Assembly (NCBI GenBank): GCA_019096155.1
Contig: JAHCVI010000005.1
Span: forward strand, 1,188,468 to 1,252,467
Source of the DNA: Staphylotrichum longicolle
Taxonomy: Eukaryota; Ascomycota; Sordariomycetes; Sordariales; Chaetomiaceae
Length of the DNA: 64,000 nucleotides
Direction of reading: 5' to 3'
Shown here piece by piece: positions 21,482-33,228 of the stretch. How positions within the stretch are numbered: the first letter of the stretch is position 1; every line of letters begins with the position of its first letter. Below the pieces are notes generated by a model, which had not been told where the DNA came from, did not search any database, and saw nothing but the letters and a program-made list of their open reading frames with translations. Position numbers and translations under genes: made by a program.

Positions 21482-23342
21482 ACGTAGGTGTATAGCGAAA
21501 GCTCCAGGATAGCGAAAGCTCCACGAAATCGTACCATCGCAACAAAATCCACATTCATTCTACCAAAACCGCTCGAAACAAATGAAACTACTCGGAATCG
21601 TCTTCTTCAGACGTCTCTACAACTACCTGACAGGTACGCGCATTATGGCCAGGTTCGCCGCAGTTGCCACAACGCCGCGCACGCGTCTCGACCCTTGGCT
21701 TCCGACCACTACCCGCCTATGTTTCCTCCTTGATCTACACCTCAACGTCTCTCTCTCCCTGCAAATCCTGTGCGTTCTGTACAGAAAGCGATCCTCCTTG
21801 TCGGAGCCGTTGTTTCTTAGCTCTCCGACGCTTGCTAAGTGCCTCATTTGCTGCTCGGAGGCTCTGGATCTCTGCCTTCAACAATGCCAACTGATGCATG
21901 ACCCTAGACGTCCCTTTCGCAAACATATCGACCGCCCTTAAAATCTCAGTTGGAGAGCTATTTTGATGCCGGGCAATTCGATTCTTGATAAGGGTGGACT
22001 GCGACGACGCTTCGATTGGGTTGTTCGGGGTCTTGGAAACCTAGGCGTAGGCACTGCCGGGCTGCGAGTTCGAGGGCGTTGGCGTCTTTAGACGGATGTC
22101 GAGCTGGGAGATCACCTTCTCGGGGTCAAAAGGAATAATTCTAGCACTTCGAAAACCTCCTTGAATATTTTCGGGGGTTAGGGCGGCCTAGAAAGCGGCG
22201 TAGAACGCGGGAAAGAAGTCCTCCTTGGTTATATAGGTTATACTCGCCCGCATCATCTCCTCGATCTGCTTGCCATATGCCGTCTTGAGCGGGCTAAAGC
22301 ACCCAACATCGAGTGGCTGGAGGATGTGAGACGAGTGGGGAGGCATGCAGAGCGTGATGATGTTGTTCTCCTTGCAGTAGAGCTCAAAGTCAGTCGAGTG
22401 GTGGCTGTCGTGGCCGTCGAGGACAAGGAGGCGATAAACCCCGACTGTTCGAGCTTTGGTATGCTTGTCGAAATGCTGAATCCATTCTAGGCCTCTTTCG
22501 TTGGTTGTCCAACCGTTTTCAGATGTCGCGATGACCCAGTCGTTCGGCAATGGGCTGTTCTCGTACCAAGAAGAGAGGTGATACCTGCCCTTGACGATGA
22601 TGAACGGCGGGATCGCCCAGCCAGTCGCATTGACGCCCTAAATCACCGTTGCCCATTCGCGATTGCCAGGCTGCTTTAACTTTGCCCTGCCACGCCGTTC
22701 GGAGCTTGTGACAACCATTGTAGTCGAGATGACGCCCATCTGAAACCCGGTCTCGTCGAAGTTGTAGATATCGGCCTCCTGGATGCCATACTTCGCGATT
22801 GTGTTCCGTACAAGCGCAAAACCAGCCGCGAATGATCTCTGAATCTTCGCATTTGGCCCTCTGGTAGTCGTATTTCCGATTGAAACGCGTGGTGAGCTCC
22901 GGGTGCCGTTTGACAAACTTTGTTGCCCAACGCGTTCCGACGCGTCCCGCGTCGCGTTCGGCAAGCAGTCGATTGGCCATGTCTTCCACACCAGACAAGC
23001 GGGGAGGAAATCCTTTGGCATCCAGATCGAGGATATATTGAACAATGACAGATTCCTCTAAATCGGTCAATTTCCGAGAGTTGGCTGGAATGTCGCGCCG
23101 TGACTGCTGACCGCGTCGACGGCGGCTTAACTTCGTATGATGGACGGCGTAGATTTCGGCTGCAGCCCTGAGGCTTAGCTTCGGGTCTTTCTCAAGAGCT
23201 TGGAGTGCTAAGATTATCTGGTCTTCGTCATTTTTGTGATGCATGTTGGGTTGCAAAGAAAATGCATATATGATGAAGATGTTCCAGGAGCAAAGTGGAG
23301 TGGAGCTTTCGCTATCCTGGAGCTTTCGCTATACACCTACGT
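21482..23342 (-). mobile_element. Fot1/pogo-like DNA transposon A (1861 bp)
   Basis: Complete element bounded by perfect 43 bp terminal inverted repeats and TA on both sides (21480-21481, 23343-23344). Each TIR begins ACGTAGGTGTAT and holds two direct copies of AGCGAAAGCTCCA spaced 17 bp apart. The transposase is on the minus strand. The right flank reads as the RIP-decayed gypsy pol (FLGFYR then SKIT in minus), but the left flank is unrelated GC-normal DNA. So A marks a breakpoint, not a simple insertion whose two flanks match. Confidence 0.9.
21588..23244 (-). pseudogene. Transposase A (Fot1/pogo, DDE) with C-terminal zinc knuckle, broken
   Basis: Starts at MHHKNDEDQ. An N-terminal psq-type HTH (LSLRAAAEIYAVHHTKLSRR) and a CENP-B/Tc5-type HTH (ESVIVQYILDLDAKGFPPRL to VGTRWATKFVKRHPEL) come first. 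The DDE core follows (YNFDETGFQMGV, LLVLDGHDSHHS, PPHSSHILQPLDVGCF), then a basic coiled stretch and a CCHC knuckle CGNCGEPGHNARTC before EEDDSE. Lesions: a frameshift near 22830 and in-frame TAGs at about 22638, 22188, 22050 and 21712. At three of these copy B has CAG, so the change is CpA-to-TpA. The stop at about 22050 (before VSKTPNN) is shared with copy B. Expected length about 550 aa. Confidence 0.88.
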
Positions 23343-23926
23343 TAGTAATTTTAGAGTATTTACTAATAAATCAGCGGTAAAATCCTAAAAACCTAAAGAA
23401 GACTAAGATATTATATATATTACTTAAAAGCGGCCATTCTACAATAGTAGCAATATATTTAGGTTCTATCGCGATGCCCTAGTCGGAAACTATATATCCT
23501 AGGAATAAAACTTCCTTGATATAGAAGCGGTACTTTTTCAGGTTAACGTAAAGGTTAGCATTTCGTAACTACTAGAGGATATCCTTAATATACTATTTAT
23601 AAATATTAAAGTCTTTATTAAAAATGAAGATATCGTTAAAGTAGATAATATAGGTTATATCTACTAGACTAGCTAGGGTATTATTAATATAAGTTTAGAA
23701 AGTTATAGAAGTATTAGCTAGACCTATAGGTATAATAAAGAATTCGAAGTACCTATAACGACTATAAAAAGCTATCTTCTATTTATCTCCTATATACAAC
23801 TAGATCTAATAGTAAATATCTTTAAAGTCGAGTTTAGTAAAAATCCTTATAGATAATAAATGGTCTAGGATTTCTCTAATAAATAGGAAAGGTATTTAGT
23901 TCTTATATATACCTCAATTTAACCTA

Positions 23927-25783
23927 ACGTAGGTGTATAGCGAAAGTTACATACATGCGAAAGTTACACTAAACTACACCAATGCGACATCTCACTTCTA
24001 CACTTACTTCCTCCACAACCTAACATGCCTCAGAAAAATGACGAAAGCCAAGTTATCTTGGCCCTCCAGGCTCTTGAGAATGATCCCAAATTAAGTCTTA
24101 GAGCTGCAGCTCGGATCTTTTCTGTGGACCCAATGAAGCTAAGCCGCCGTCGACGCGGTCAGCAGTCACGACGCGACATTCCAGCCAACTCTCGGAAATT
24201 GACCGATTTAGAGGAATCTGTCATTATTCAGTATATCCTCGACCTAGATGCCAAAGGATTTCCTCCCCGTTTGTCTGGTGTGGAAGATATGGCCAATCGA
24301 CTGCTTGCCGAACGCGATGCGGAACGCGTTGGAACGCGTTGGGCTTCAACCTTTGTTAAACGGCACGTAGAGGTCAACACGCGTTTCAATCGGAAATACG
24401 ACTACCAGAGGGCCCAATGCGAAGATCCAGAGATTATTCGCGGCTGGTTTGCGCTTGTGCGGAACACAATCGCGAAGTACGGCATCCAGGAGGCGGATAT
24501 CTACAACTTTGACGAGACTGGGTTTCAGATGGGCGTTATCTCGACTGCAATGGTTATTACAAGCTCCGAACGGCGTGGCAGGGCAAAGTCGAAGCAGCCT
24601 GGCAATCGCGAGTGGACAACAGTAGTCCAGGGTGTCAATGCTACTGGCTGGGCGATCCCGCCGTTCATCATCGTCAAGGGCAAGCACCACCTCTCCTCTT
24701 GGTATGAGAATAGCCCATTGCCAAAAGACTGGGTCATCGCGACATCCGAAAACGGTTGGACAACGAACGAGAGAGGTCTAGAATGGATCCAGCACTTCGA
24801 CAAGCATACCAAAGCTCGAAAAGTCGGGGTTTATCGCCTCCTCATCCTCGACGGCCACGACAGCCACCACTCGACCGCCTTCGAGCTCTACTACAAGGAG
24901 AACAACATCATTACACTCTACATGCCTCCCCACTCGTCTCACATTCCAGCCGCTCGATGTTGGATGTTTTAGCCCGCTCAAGACGGCATATGGCAAGCAG
25001 ATCGAGGGGATGATACGGGCAAGTATTACCCACATCACCAAGGAGGACTTCTTTCCCGCGTTCTACGCCGCTTTCCAGGCCGCCCTGACCCCTGAAAATA
25101 TCCAAGGAGGTTTTCGAGGTACTAGACTTGTTCTTTTCGATCCTGAGAAGGTGATGTCCCAGTTCGACATCCGTCTAAAGACTCCAACACCATCGAGCTC
25201 GCGGCCTAGCAGTGCCCACGCCTAGGTTTCCAAGACCCCGAACAACCCAATGGAAGCCTCCTCGCAGTCCACCCTTATCAAAAATCGAATTACCCGGCAT
25301 CAAGATAGCTCTCCAACTGAGATTTTGAGGGCGGTTGATATATTTGCAAAAGGACATCCAAGGTCATGCATCAGTTGGCATTGTTGCGGGCAGAGAACCA
25401 GAGCCTCCGAGCCGCAAATGAGGCGCTGAGCAAACGCCGGAGGGCTAAAAAACAACGGCTACGACAAGGAGGATCGCTTTCTATACAGGATGCACAGGAT
25501 CTACAGGGTCAGAGAGAGGTTGAGGTACAGCTAAAGGAGGAAACGCAGGCGGGTAGTGGTCGGAAGCCGAGAATTGAGACGCGTGCGCGGCGTTGTGGCA
25601 ACTGCGGTGAACCAGGTCACAATGCGCGTACCTGTCAGATAGTTGTGGAAACGTCGGAGGAAGACGATTCCGAGTAGTTTCATTTGTTTTGAGCTGGTTC
25701 GGTGGAATTCATACAGATTTAGTTGAGAGGGTGTGGTTTAGTGTAACTTTCGCGTGTATGTAACTTTCGCTATACACCTACGT
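23927..25783 (+). mobile_element. Fot1/pogo-like DNA transposon B (1857 bp)
   Basis: Bounded by TA (23925-23926, 25784-25785) and terminal inverted repeats of about 53 bp with two T/C mismatches. The first 20 bp are the same as element A, but the paired internal motif is GCGAAAGTTACA, twice, again at 17 bp spacing. Removing B plus one TA rejoins the gypsy reverse transcriptase (VIDY to the following LN region). It therefore inserted after, or escaped, the heavy RIP of its host. Confidence 0.92.
24025..25677 (+). pseudogene. Transposase B (Fot1/pogo, DDE) with zinc knuckle, broken late
   Basis: Starts MPQKNDESQ. The HTH (LSLRAAARIFSVDPMKLSRR), CENP-B-type HTH and DDE core (YNFDETGFQMGV, LLILDGHDSHHS) are open for 315 residues. 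A one- or two-base loss near 24946 (HSSHI|PAAR, where A has ILQPLDVG) then shifts the frame. The correct frame resumes as LDVGCFSPLKTAYGKQ and FYAAFQAALTPENIQGGF. A TAG after SSAHA at about 25222 is at the same place as in copy A. A further shift lies near 25355 before MHQLALLRAENQSL, and the protein ends with CGNCGEPGHNARTC and EEDDSE. Outside the first 45 residues it is nearly identical to A. Confidence 0.88.
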
Positions 25784-26894
25784 TATAATAGTCGATAACT
25801 AGATATAGTAGTCCCTCCTTTTTAGGTATAAATATAAGGGGAGCGCCTATTAAGCTAGTAGAGAGCTGAATCTATCCTTTCTTAAGAGCGCTAGCTAACT
25901 ATTTATAGAAGGTTTAGAGTTCCGTTAAACTAAAGGGGTAGATTAGTCCCTAAAGTAGAATAAACCTAGGTTCGAAGTCAATAGTATATTCAAAGAGTAT
26001 ATATTTTAGAAAAGGTTATTAAAAGGAGAAGGCAAAGATATCCTTATATATTTAGTAGTAGCTCGGCAAGCCTAGGGTAAGATTTAGTTCTAATATAGGT
26101 ATAGGGATTGTAGATATAATGGTAATAATGAGGAAAGTATTGTCTAGCCAATCTTACTTAGGTTCGACTTGGATACCGTTTGTAAATGTCGTATAAAGGT
26201 ACTACTAGATTCGATCTAGAAACTCGAATTAAGGTTTGGCAAGGTCTATCTATAAAAGTCCTAATAGGATAGTAAAGGGTTTAATATCAGCGATGATAAA
26301 GTAAACGATAAAGGACTAAGCTATTCCTTTACTATCTATAAATACGATTTCCAAGAGATAGAAGCTATAAATATAAATAAGGCTATTACTAACTATAACA
26401 AGGCTAGGTATAAGCTTAAGATAGTAGAGTCGATAGTATAGCGGAAGTAAATAGTAATTAATTAAATTATAATCGCTACTAGTATCGAGTATTATAGTAG
26501 AATCGACTAGATACTTATTATACTAGACTTTAGTTAATACTTCGAAGTGCCGAGGTAGGGTAGTAGTAGGATCTCCAAAGTAGGTAATAGCTCCTATAAT
26601 ATAGTTAATAGGAAGGGAAATCGTATTACTAGTAGTAGTAGGAGAGTTATTTGATATCTTATCTTTCTTTAAATAGTTAGACGAAATATAACTAAGTTCT
26701 CTACATATAAAATAGCAAACCTCCCTCTATCGAATTATTTACTAGTTACTTCCGTTTTGTTTAGGGTAGTTGTATTTAATATATCTAATCTATTAATAGT
26801 GGAAATAAGTTCGAGTTTCTTTAGTAATACTATTAGTACTTATAGGCGATATAGTAGATAATAAACTAGTATCGGCTTGAGGGTTACGATAAGT

Positions 26895-27353
26895 TGTTAG
26901 AGGCTGGTATCACGACCTGACCATATAAAGCGGCTGCGGGGCTAAGGAGCTATATGTAGGAAGCGGGAAGACCCGCTAGCCAATCGTTTAACTAGCTAAT
27001 TAGGGAAGGATCGATGATGGGAATATCGATCTAGGAATAATACCTATGGGATCGAAGAACTCGAGGTTCGATCCTATAGATCTAGTTAGGATCGAGGGCA
27101 ATAAAGATCGATCCTGGGATATAGGGACTTTGGGACAAAGAAGTCATTATATATATATACTAGTTAGTTAGTCACTCGTTAAAGAAGCTTAGGAGCTTCC
27201 TTAGTAAGTAATTATAGTTTGGACTTTACTAGTTTATTAAGACTAGATTAGTATTTTTTATTGTAGACCTTTTGGTTCTATCGAATCTCTATACTTGACT
27301 AGGCATTACCTCTAGGACCCTTTCAGAAGTGGGTCAGGGCGAACGATTCGTTA
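26895..27353 (+). repeat. LTR of an R-family-related gypsy element (plus orientation)
   Basis: Ends ...GAACGATTCGTTA, matching the CGTCA end of R2/R3 LTRs with a C-to-T change. The last ~200 bp (AT run, then GTCACTCGTTAAAGAAG and GGACTTTACTAGTTTATTAAGAC) align with the R3 LTR. The first half (from TGTTAGAGGCTGG) differs, so this is a variant or chimera. The start is uncertain. Confidence 0.55.
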
Positions 27354-30300
27354 TAGCTAGTTAATAGATAGCTAGGACCTACCTTTATCTTGGATCGCCT
27401 GCTAAAGACTGTCTTCGATAAGCTATACATTGCTTACTAGCTGCTAGTAGATAGTCGGAATAGTAGCTTAGATATATAGGAGTTTAGTAATCTTAGGGTA
27501 GAATTTTAGTAGAAGGGTAATGATTTGCTAGTAGTTAGACTACTAATAGAGTGGGTTAGTAGTAATAGTAGTATAGTATTTAATAAGTTAGAGATTAACT
27601 CGTTAGCGCCCTAAATAAGGTTATTTAGCTTTTTTATAACTTCTAATATATATGTCTTAAAGTCCGAAAGCTAATTCTAAAGGAAGTTAATAAAATTATC
27701 CTAGGTAATATTAATAGAAATATTAGGATTAGTCTCCTTTTTACTTGCAGTATACTTAACCTATACGTCCTTTAAGATACCTTTAAAACAACTTATAGCG
27801 TAAATAATAGGGTCAATATATATGCTTATTAATTGGAAGATCGCTTTACAATTAAAGATGAAATTGTATAGCGAGGTAGAACTCTTCCTACTATAAGAAG
27901 AGGTCGGGAGAATAGGCGATTTCTATAATAGAATGAAAGATAAGGTAGCGATAGCCTTGCTTAGAAGCTATACCATTGAAGCCGTAGAAGTCGAGAAGGG
28001 AGATAGATTTTCGTTAGTATAAAGGTCTCTAAATTATATTATATAATCTATAACCTATACGATATAGGGTATAACTTAAGTCTTGATATTAGTACTAAGC
28101 TAGTATTGAAGTTACTCTAGCTCTATTTTCTTATTTTATAAAGCGAGAGCCTACTAGGTAGGATGAATTTGCTAATCTAGGTCCTATTCCTCCTATGTTA
28201 AGCCCGACTACTAGGGTAGTAGAAAGACCTCGGATATAGGAGTCGAAATATCTAATCTAAGCTATAAAGGAGTATCTTCTCTTCCTCCTAAAGGCTTAGG
28301 GTTCGAATCATCTCTAATAGTTCCCAATTAGCTTTAACAAACCGACTAGGTATATATCTAACAGTCGAATAAGTTCCTCCTAGCTAGGAAGTTAAGGGGT
28401 TTAGCGATAGAACGGGGTACTTAGAAGCGGCGCTTATAGTAGTATAGCGACGAAGTATCGGAGCTATTGCATTACCTTTAATAGTCTAACTACCTAATTA
28501 AAAGAGTTTAATGTATAAAGCCTTTTCTTAACTTTATAGAAGTAATAGATAGAGTAAAGAGGGTTTAATAATAGTACTAGTCTAATTCTAAGAATTTTAA
28601 TAGTATAATTATTAAACTCTAGCTTCTTCTAAGCTACTTCTAAACTACTCCTTTCTTTATACCTTATAAGTAACTTCGGTCTTCCCCTCTCGTTCAATCT
28701 GAACTTTTCCTAGATAATCTATCTAAGCTTAATTCTATATACTTTACGGAATCATCTATACCCTCTATATCTTTATTCTATACCCTTTTCTAAGTCCAAG
28801 CGCTACCTAAGCTATCTAAGAGCCAACTTGTCCTTACCTACTCTTTCGCATCTTCTAACATTTCTTCAATCTTATTCCTTCAATACTATCGTTAAGCTCG
28901 GAAGTTGCTTTGACCTTGCTCTAACCTCGTTCCGATATTGTATATACCGCTTTATAGTTGTAACGTTCCTCTTGTATATAGCCTTGCTTATCTGCCTAAG
29001 TGTGAAGGTCAATTTGCTCCGAACTGACTTGATCCTACGATAGCTCCAGAGCTACTCTTCCAGCGCGATTCTGACAATCCGGCGCTGCCGATCCTGATAT
29101 ATAATACCTATCGTCGATAAGAATATCTTAGAGGGTATATAAGCAGTCTTCTATTTGTCGGTAGTATTGGATCTATACCTTCATTGTAAGATAGCAGGCG
29201 ATGCTATAAAGTAAAAGGCGCTAGAAATAATCTCGCTAACCAGGCAGATTATATCGGACATTGGGCACTACCATCGCAGAAGCATGCTCGAAACATAGGG
29301 GATGGCGGTAAACGTAGAAGTAGCCCCACCTCGGCGGATCTTATTGCTCTAGACGGCATTTAGTACTATTTCGACCCGAGCTATTAAGAGGATACCCCGT
29401 ACTATATCCTTGTAAAAGCGGCTAGTAGTTAGCTAATGCCTTCTATAAAGCGCAATGCATTTGTATAAGTTACAAGCCTACCTATAGGCGACGACGCGTT
29501 TCAGCTCAATCATTCCTATACTATATATATTAACTAAGGTCCTATAGGCCAGCTTAGTCCTAGCCCCCGAGTACAACCTGAATATCTATATAGATTTCCT
29601 TTAGTCTTAAGGTTATAAAGTAGCTATTTATAGCAAGTGTAGAAAATCGAAAGAGAGCCTATATAGATAACTTCTTATAAGAGTACTATCCTAATAAGAA
29701 GATTAAGTCGAGGGGTAGACTTTACAAGCCGTCGAACTTCCTACCTAAGTTCTAAGACAATCTATCTAAGGTTCTGCTTACACATTGCATACTATAAGAA
29801 CTTAACTAGTAGAATACCGCTTAGCCCCCTTATAGACCTCATATATATAGATCGTGCTCGTTTCGTAAAATATAGCGGCTTAGATCTTCGCCATCTTTAA
29901 GGGATATGCCTACAATATATTAACTAGGAACGGACACTGACTTTCTATCTTAGTACTATAAATCGAAAGGCGCTATATATACTATAGCGTCTAGCTACTC
30001 TATATCTTCAAGCTAATAAACTAAGTCGATAAAATCGATAGAGGTGACGGATGTTTCTTCTAATACCAAGTAGACATTAGCGTATAATAATACCTTTGAA
30101 TAGTATATAATTGACAACTCTATCTATCCTCTATTTTACAACTTCTCCGATAACTACCTGACTTTAAAACCGAATAATCTTAGCGAGGATTGTCCATTCC
30201 TTTCGATAAGTAGACTATCCCTTTCCCTATTACTCTTTATAGAAACTGCATTTGAGGACTTCCAATGGAAGAATTGAACTATATCCGAAAGTACTATAAA

Positions 30301-31370
30301 GCGCAATGTAATCCTAATTATTACTAGCAACTCCGATATTCCAAATGAAAGAGACCTCTATTTTACTAATATTAAATCGATAACTAGAGGACCTATTATC
30401 AAAGCTATACCTGATTTCTTCGACGGAGCTCGGGCGGGAGATATCTATAATAAATTTAGAAATACTAACGAAGAAGGCAACCTAAATAAGCTAATTATCC
30501 CTATAAAGTATATAAATGCTCTAATAGTATCGAACTTCTTCCTTAAGACTAAGGCTCCTAGGGGTAGCGCCGACATTATACTACGATAGGTATTATACAA
30601 CGGTATAATCGGCGCCTATACGATATATGCCTTATAGAACTATAGTACGGAGGAGCCCCCCTCCGACGGCAATATGTATACTTATAGCTCGACCTACCAC
30701 GCTAGTATAGGTATGCTCTAGCTATATATATACTATATCACGCCGCTGACTACTCCTAGGGGGTAGCCCAAGTACTATATAACTTAGCTTAATAGTTATA
30801 CAATGACAGATAAGTAGGAGAGATTTATCGAAGGAGCAATGGTATTTAGGAATACATAGGACTCGGCGCAAAGGCACTACGGTAGCTTTATCTAGGCAGC
30901 AAATGCAAAAGTACACTAGTCTAATATAGAGGCACTACCCAAAGTAGAAATTACAATTGCTATAGTAGAATAATATAAGGAGTCAACTAATAAATTCATA
31001 GATTATAAGGATTATCCCCAATTACAAGCTATCAGTACCAAAGATCTCGCTATACCTAGGGACGCCGAGAAAGAGCCGGCTCTTCTATAGTACCTATATA
31101 TAAAGGACGAAGAGCCTAGCTAGGAGTCTACATCTCTTAGTACCAAACCAGCTATAAGCCTCGCTACGAGCTTTATATCAAGCTTCAACATACCAAGCTA
31201 GACTAGTTCGAAGTAGACCAGAGCCCCCTACAGTCCCCTATCGAATTCCTAGCCATACAAGAAACACGTCTCAACAAGGAGGACACGCTAGAGCGCATCT
31301 CGACAAGCGGTAGGGTCCTCTATACAGGCCTTAACGTCTACAGGGTCTACTATACCGCCGCCGGCATTAA
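27354..31370. other. AT-rich RIP-decayed repeat relics
   Basis: About 4 kb dominated by TA/TAG/CTA with no open frame over 75 codons. A plus-strand gag-like trace is suspected near 27780-28020 (INWKIALQLKMKLYSEVELFL). From about 30270 to 31370 a plus-strand protein-like text is interrupted by stops (NFFLKTKAPRGSADIIL, SYTMTDK, AMVFRNT, AANAKV). It looks like a decayed repetitive gene whose family I cannot name. The last 200 bp are less mutated. Confidence 0.5.
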
Positions 31371-31654
31371 CTAAAGAATACTAGACGTAGAGTGAGACAC
31401 AACACTATTGGTACCATTTAAACGAGAATAGGAGTTGCGTCTGGAACAATGGGAAGTAGTGCTGACGCTATAGACTTTTATTGTCTTGAATAATCTCTTC
31501 CTCCGAGTGTTCCTGTCCTCATGAATTATTGCGTGATGACTGCCGCATTGCGACCCCGCTCTCACCTTGCCATGAATGCACACTCACCGGGGCGCGCCGA
31601 ACGAACCATGACACAGTTACGGCATTTTAATCCCGTCAACTTCTTAACCCTCCC

Positions 31655-31906
31655 TCAAGCCCACTTCCCCAACAGTGCCATCAGTCCCGCGCCTAGGCAC
31701 ATGCAACCAAACGCACCTAGAGTCATGCTGCCGCTGCTCCGTCGCATCTCCGCATTCAGGATGAACTCGTGAGCCATGAGCTCGACAAGACCAGTATAAA
31801 TGAGAATCCCGGCGGAGATGGCGTCGAGCACACCGTAGACTGTCAGTGCCGTGCTGCTACCAGGCTCTAGGGTATTTCTCACGCCGAGCCTTGCGGCGAT
31901 TTTCAA
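31655..31906 (-). pseudogene. ZIP zinc transporter C-terminal fragment
   Basis: The last ~83 residues of a ZIP-family (Zrt/Irt-like) divalent metal importer. A loop with GSSTALTVYGVLDAISAGILIYTGLVELMAHEF carries the ELMAHE metal-site helix, and the chain ends in the helix CLGAGLMALLGKWA with a stop at 31655. The upstream part is cut at about 31906, where transposase-like sequence begins, so the gene is 5' truncated. Confidence 0.85.
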
Positions 31907-32062
31907 CTACCTGGGCCTCGGCCCGACCAACTGCGACCTGGGCCTTGTGGATCTGTTCAATGTTGACGAACCGTTAGTTGGGGTCTGGAACTACCCTCTT
32001 CCGTTTGACTGTAGTTATACCCTCTAGCCGGACCTTCAGAACCTCAATTTTCTATACCTGTA
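31907..32062 (-). pseudogene. Fragment of a D-type pogo transposase C-terminus
   Basis: On the minus strand the text VLKVRLEG, then VKRKRVVPDPN and IEQIHKAQVAVGRAEA parallels the C-terminus of transposase D (VLKAKLEATVKTKRKKVVPDPN, IEQVHKAQIEAGR). It abuts the ZIP fragment and presumably caused that truncation. Confidence 0.7.
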
Positions 32063-32388
32063 AAGACAATTGGTACGAGATGCGGCCGGCGGATTCCCGG
32101 GCCCGGCACCGGTACGTCGACGCCGCTCGCAACGGGTATGGCGGGGACCTCCAACGGCAGATCGACGAGCAGAACGCCAGAATTGCAACGCGGCTGCCGC
32201 GCGCTCTGGACCACGATTTCGAGCCAGGTCGGCCCGTACCAAAGCGTATACGATTCTCTCTGCCTACATTGCGAAGCGAGAAGGACGAGCTGGATAATCT
32301 TACGCGGGAGTTAGCGAAGCTCAGCCTCCGCGACCTGAATGGGGTGTCGGGCAGGCGCCGCTGCAGCCGCTGTGGGCAGAAGGTGTGA
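32063..32388 (+). pseudogene. 3' fragment of an unrecognised fungal gene
   Basis: Open plus-strand frame with a natural-looking protein text: CKDNWYEMRPADSRARHRYV, DLQRQIDEQNARIATR, PKRIRFSLPTL, LTRELAKLSLRDL, ending in CSRCGQKV before a TGA. It is charged, has no membrane segment, and has a C-terminal CxxC. No start codon or upstream exon is evident because transposase debris precedes it. Function unknown. Confidence 0.4.
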
Positions 32389-32688
32389 TATTGGAGGGAT
32401 AGGCCACAACGCGTTTAGGGAGGGGCAGGCGGTAGGGCAGGCGGCAACGGCGTTGGTGGAACGTTCAAACCGAGCATAGCGGCACCGGTACGGGCACCCA
32501 GGACAATTGAATTTTCAGTGCATCGACTCCCCAACAAAGTTTCTATGTGTCCATCCCCAATGCTTCTATATAGGTGAACAACCAAAGGCTGCGGAACTAG
32601 TGATCGTGCTTGCTTCTGGGAGGTGGGCCAAAGGAAGATATAGATGGCTATCTCATGTCACGTATTGCACGGCGCCAGAGACGAGTTA
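32389..32688. other. Intergenic, no feature supported
   Basis: Nothing recognisable between the fragment above and the interrupted gene below. Confidence 0.4.
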
Positions 32689-33228
32689 CTATAAGTTGGC
32701 ACCCCGGCGGTACTTCGGTCTACGCTCCGGCATCTCCGTACTGCCGAGCACTCGACACACGCGCGGAGTCTGCGAGATGGTGCAGACTCGAGAGCGTAAT
32801 AGCATTGAAATGTAGGCTGAACACAAACCAAAAACGGAAAGGGTTTCCCTCGGATTAAGTTTTGAACGAACATGAATGGAATTGTGGCCGGAAAGCAGAT
32901 GAGATTGAAAGTTGCGGTCCCAACCACAGCAAAACGAGTAGTTGTAGTCGCAGTATTGGTGGCATGAGCACTCGTTGAGAATTATCTTGAGACTCGTCAG
33001 GGCCGCCAGCGACGTCGCCGTCAGCGCATGCAGTGGCAGAAGGGGCTCCGGATCGGCAGGGGCATAGCGGATGATGAATTGGCTGGCCGAGTAGAGAAGA
33101 GCGGCGGCCTCAGTGTAAATTAGGCGGCAGGACAGGAGCAAGCCGTGGAAGGTGCTCGGCTTGGGTGCCTCTAAAGAAACGGTGCGGCCATGCAGGTCGA
33201 ATCGATGCGGGCAGCTGTCTATGAACGA

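Larger units (their letters stand above)
23343..26894 (-). mobile_element. RIP-decayed Ty3/gypsy pol remnant hosting element B
   Basis: AT-rich minus-strand pol relic in two parts, 23345-23924 and 25786 to about 26890, interrupted by element B. Read on the minus strand across the gap it gives IPKKEGLLYLVIDY, then IFTKLDFKDIYY, FFIIPIGLANTSITF, and YIIYFNDIFIF (the YLDD box with D-to-N), then FLGFYR and FISKYSKIT at the A junction. Stops are dense and mostly TAG/TAA. The upstream (gag-side) part toward 26890 is too decayed to delimit. Confidence 0.75.

Noticed and set aside
28828..29043. 71-codon hydrophobic ORF in the AT-rich block
   Set aside because: Composition of RIP-decayed DNA readily gives short hydrophobic frames; no family match.
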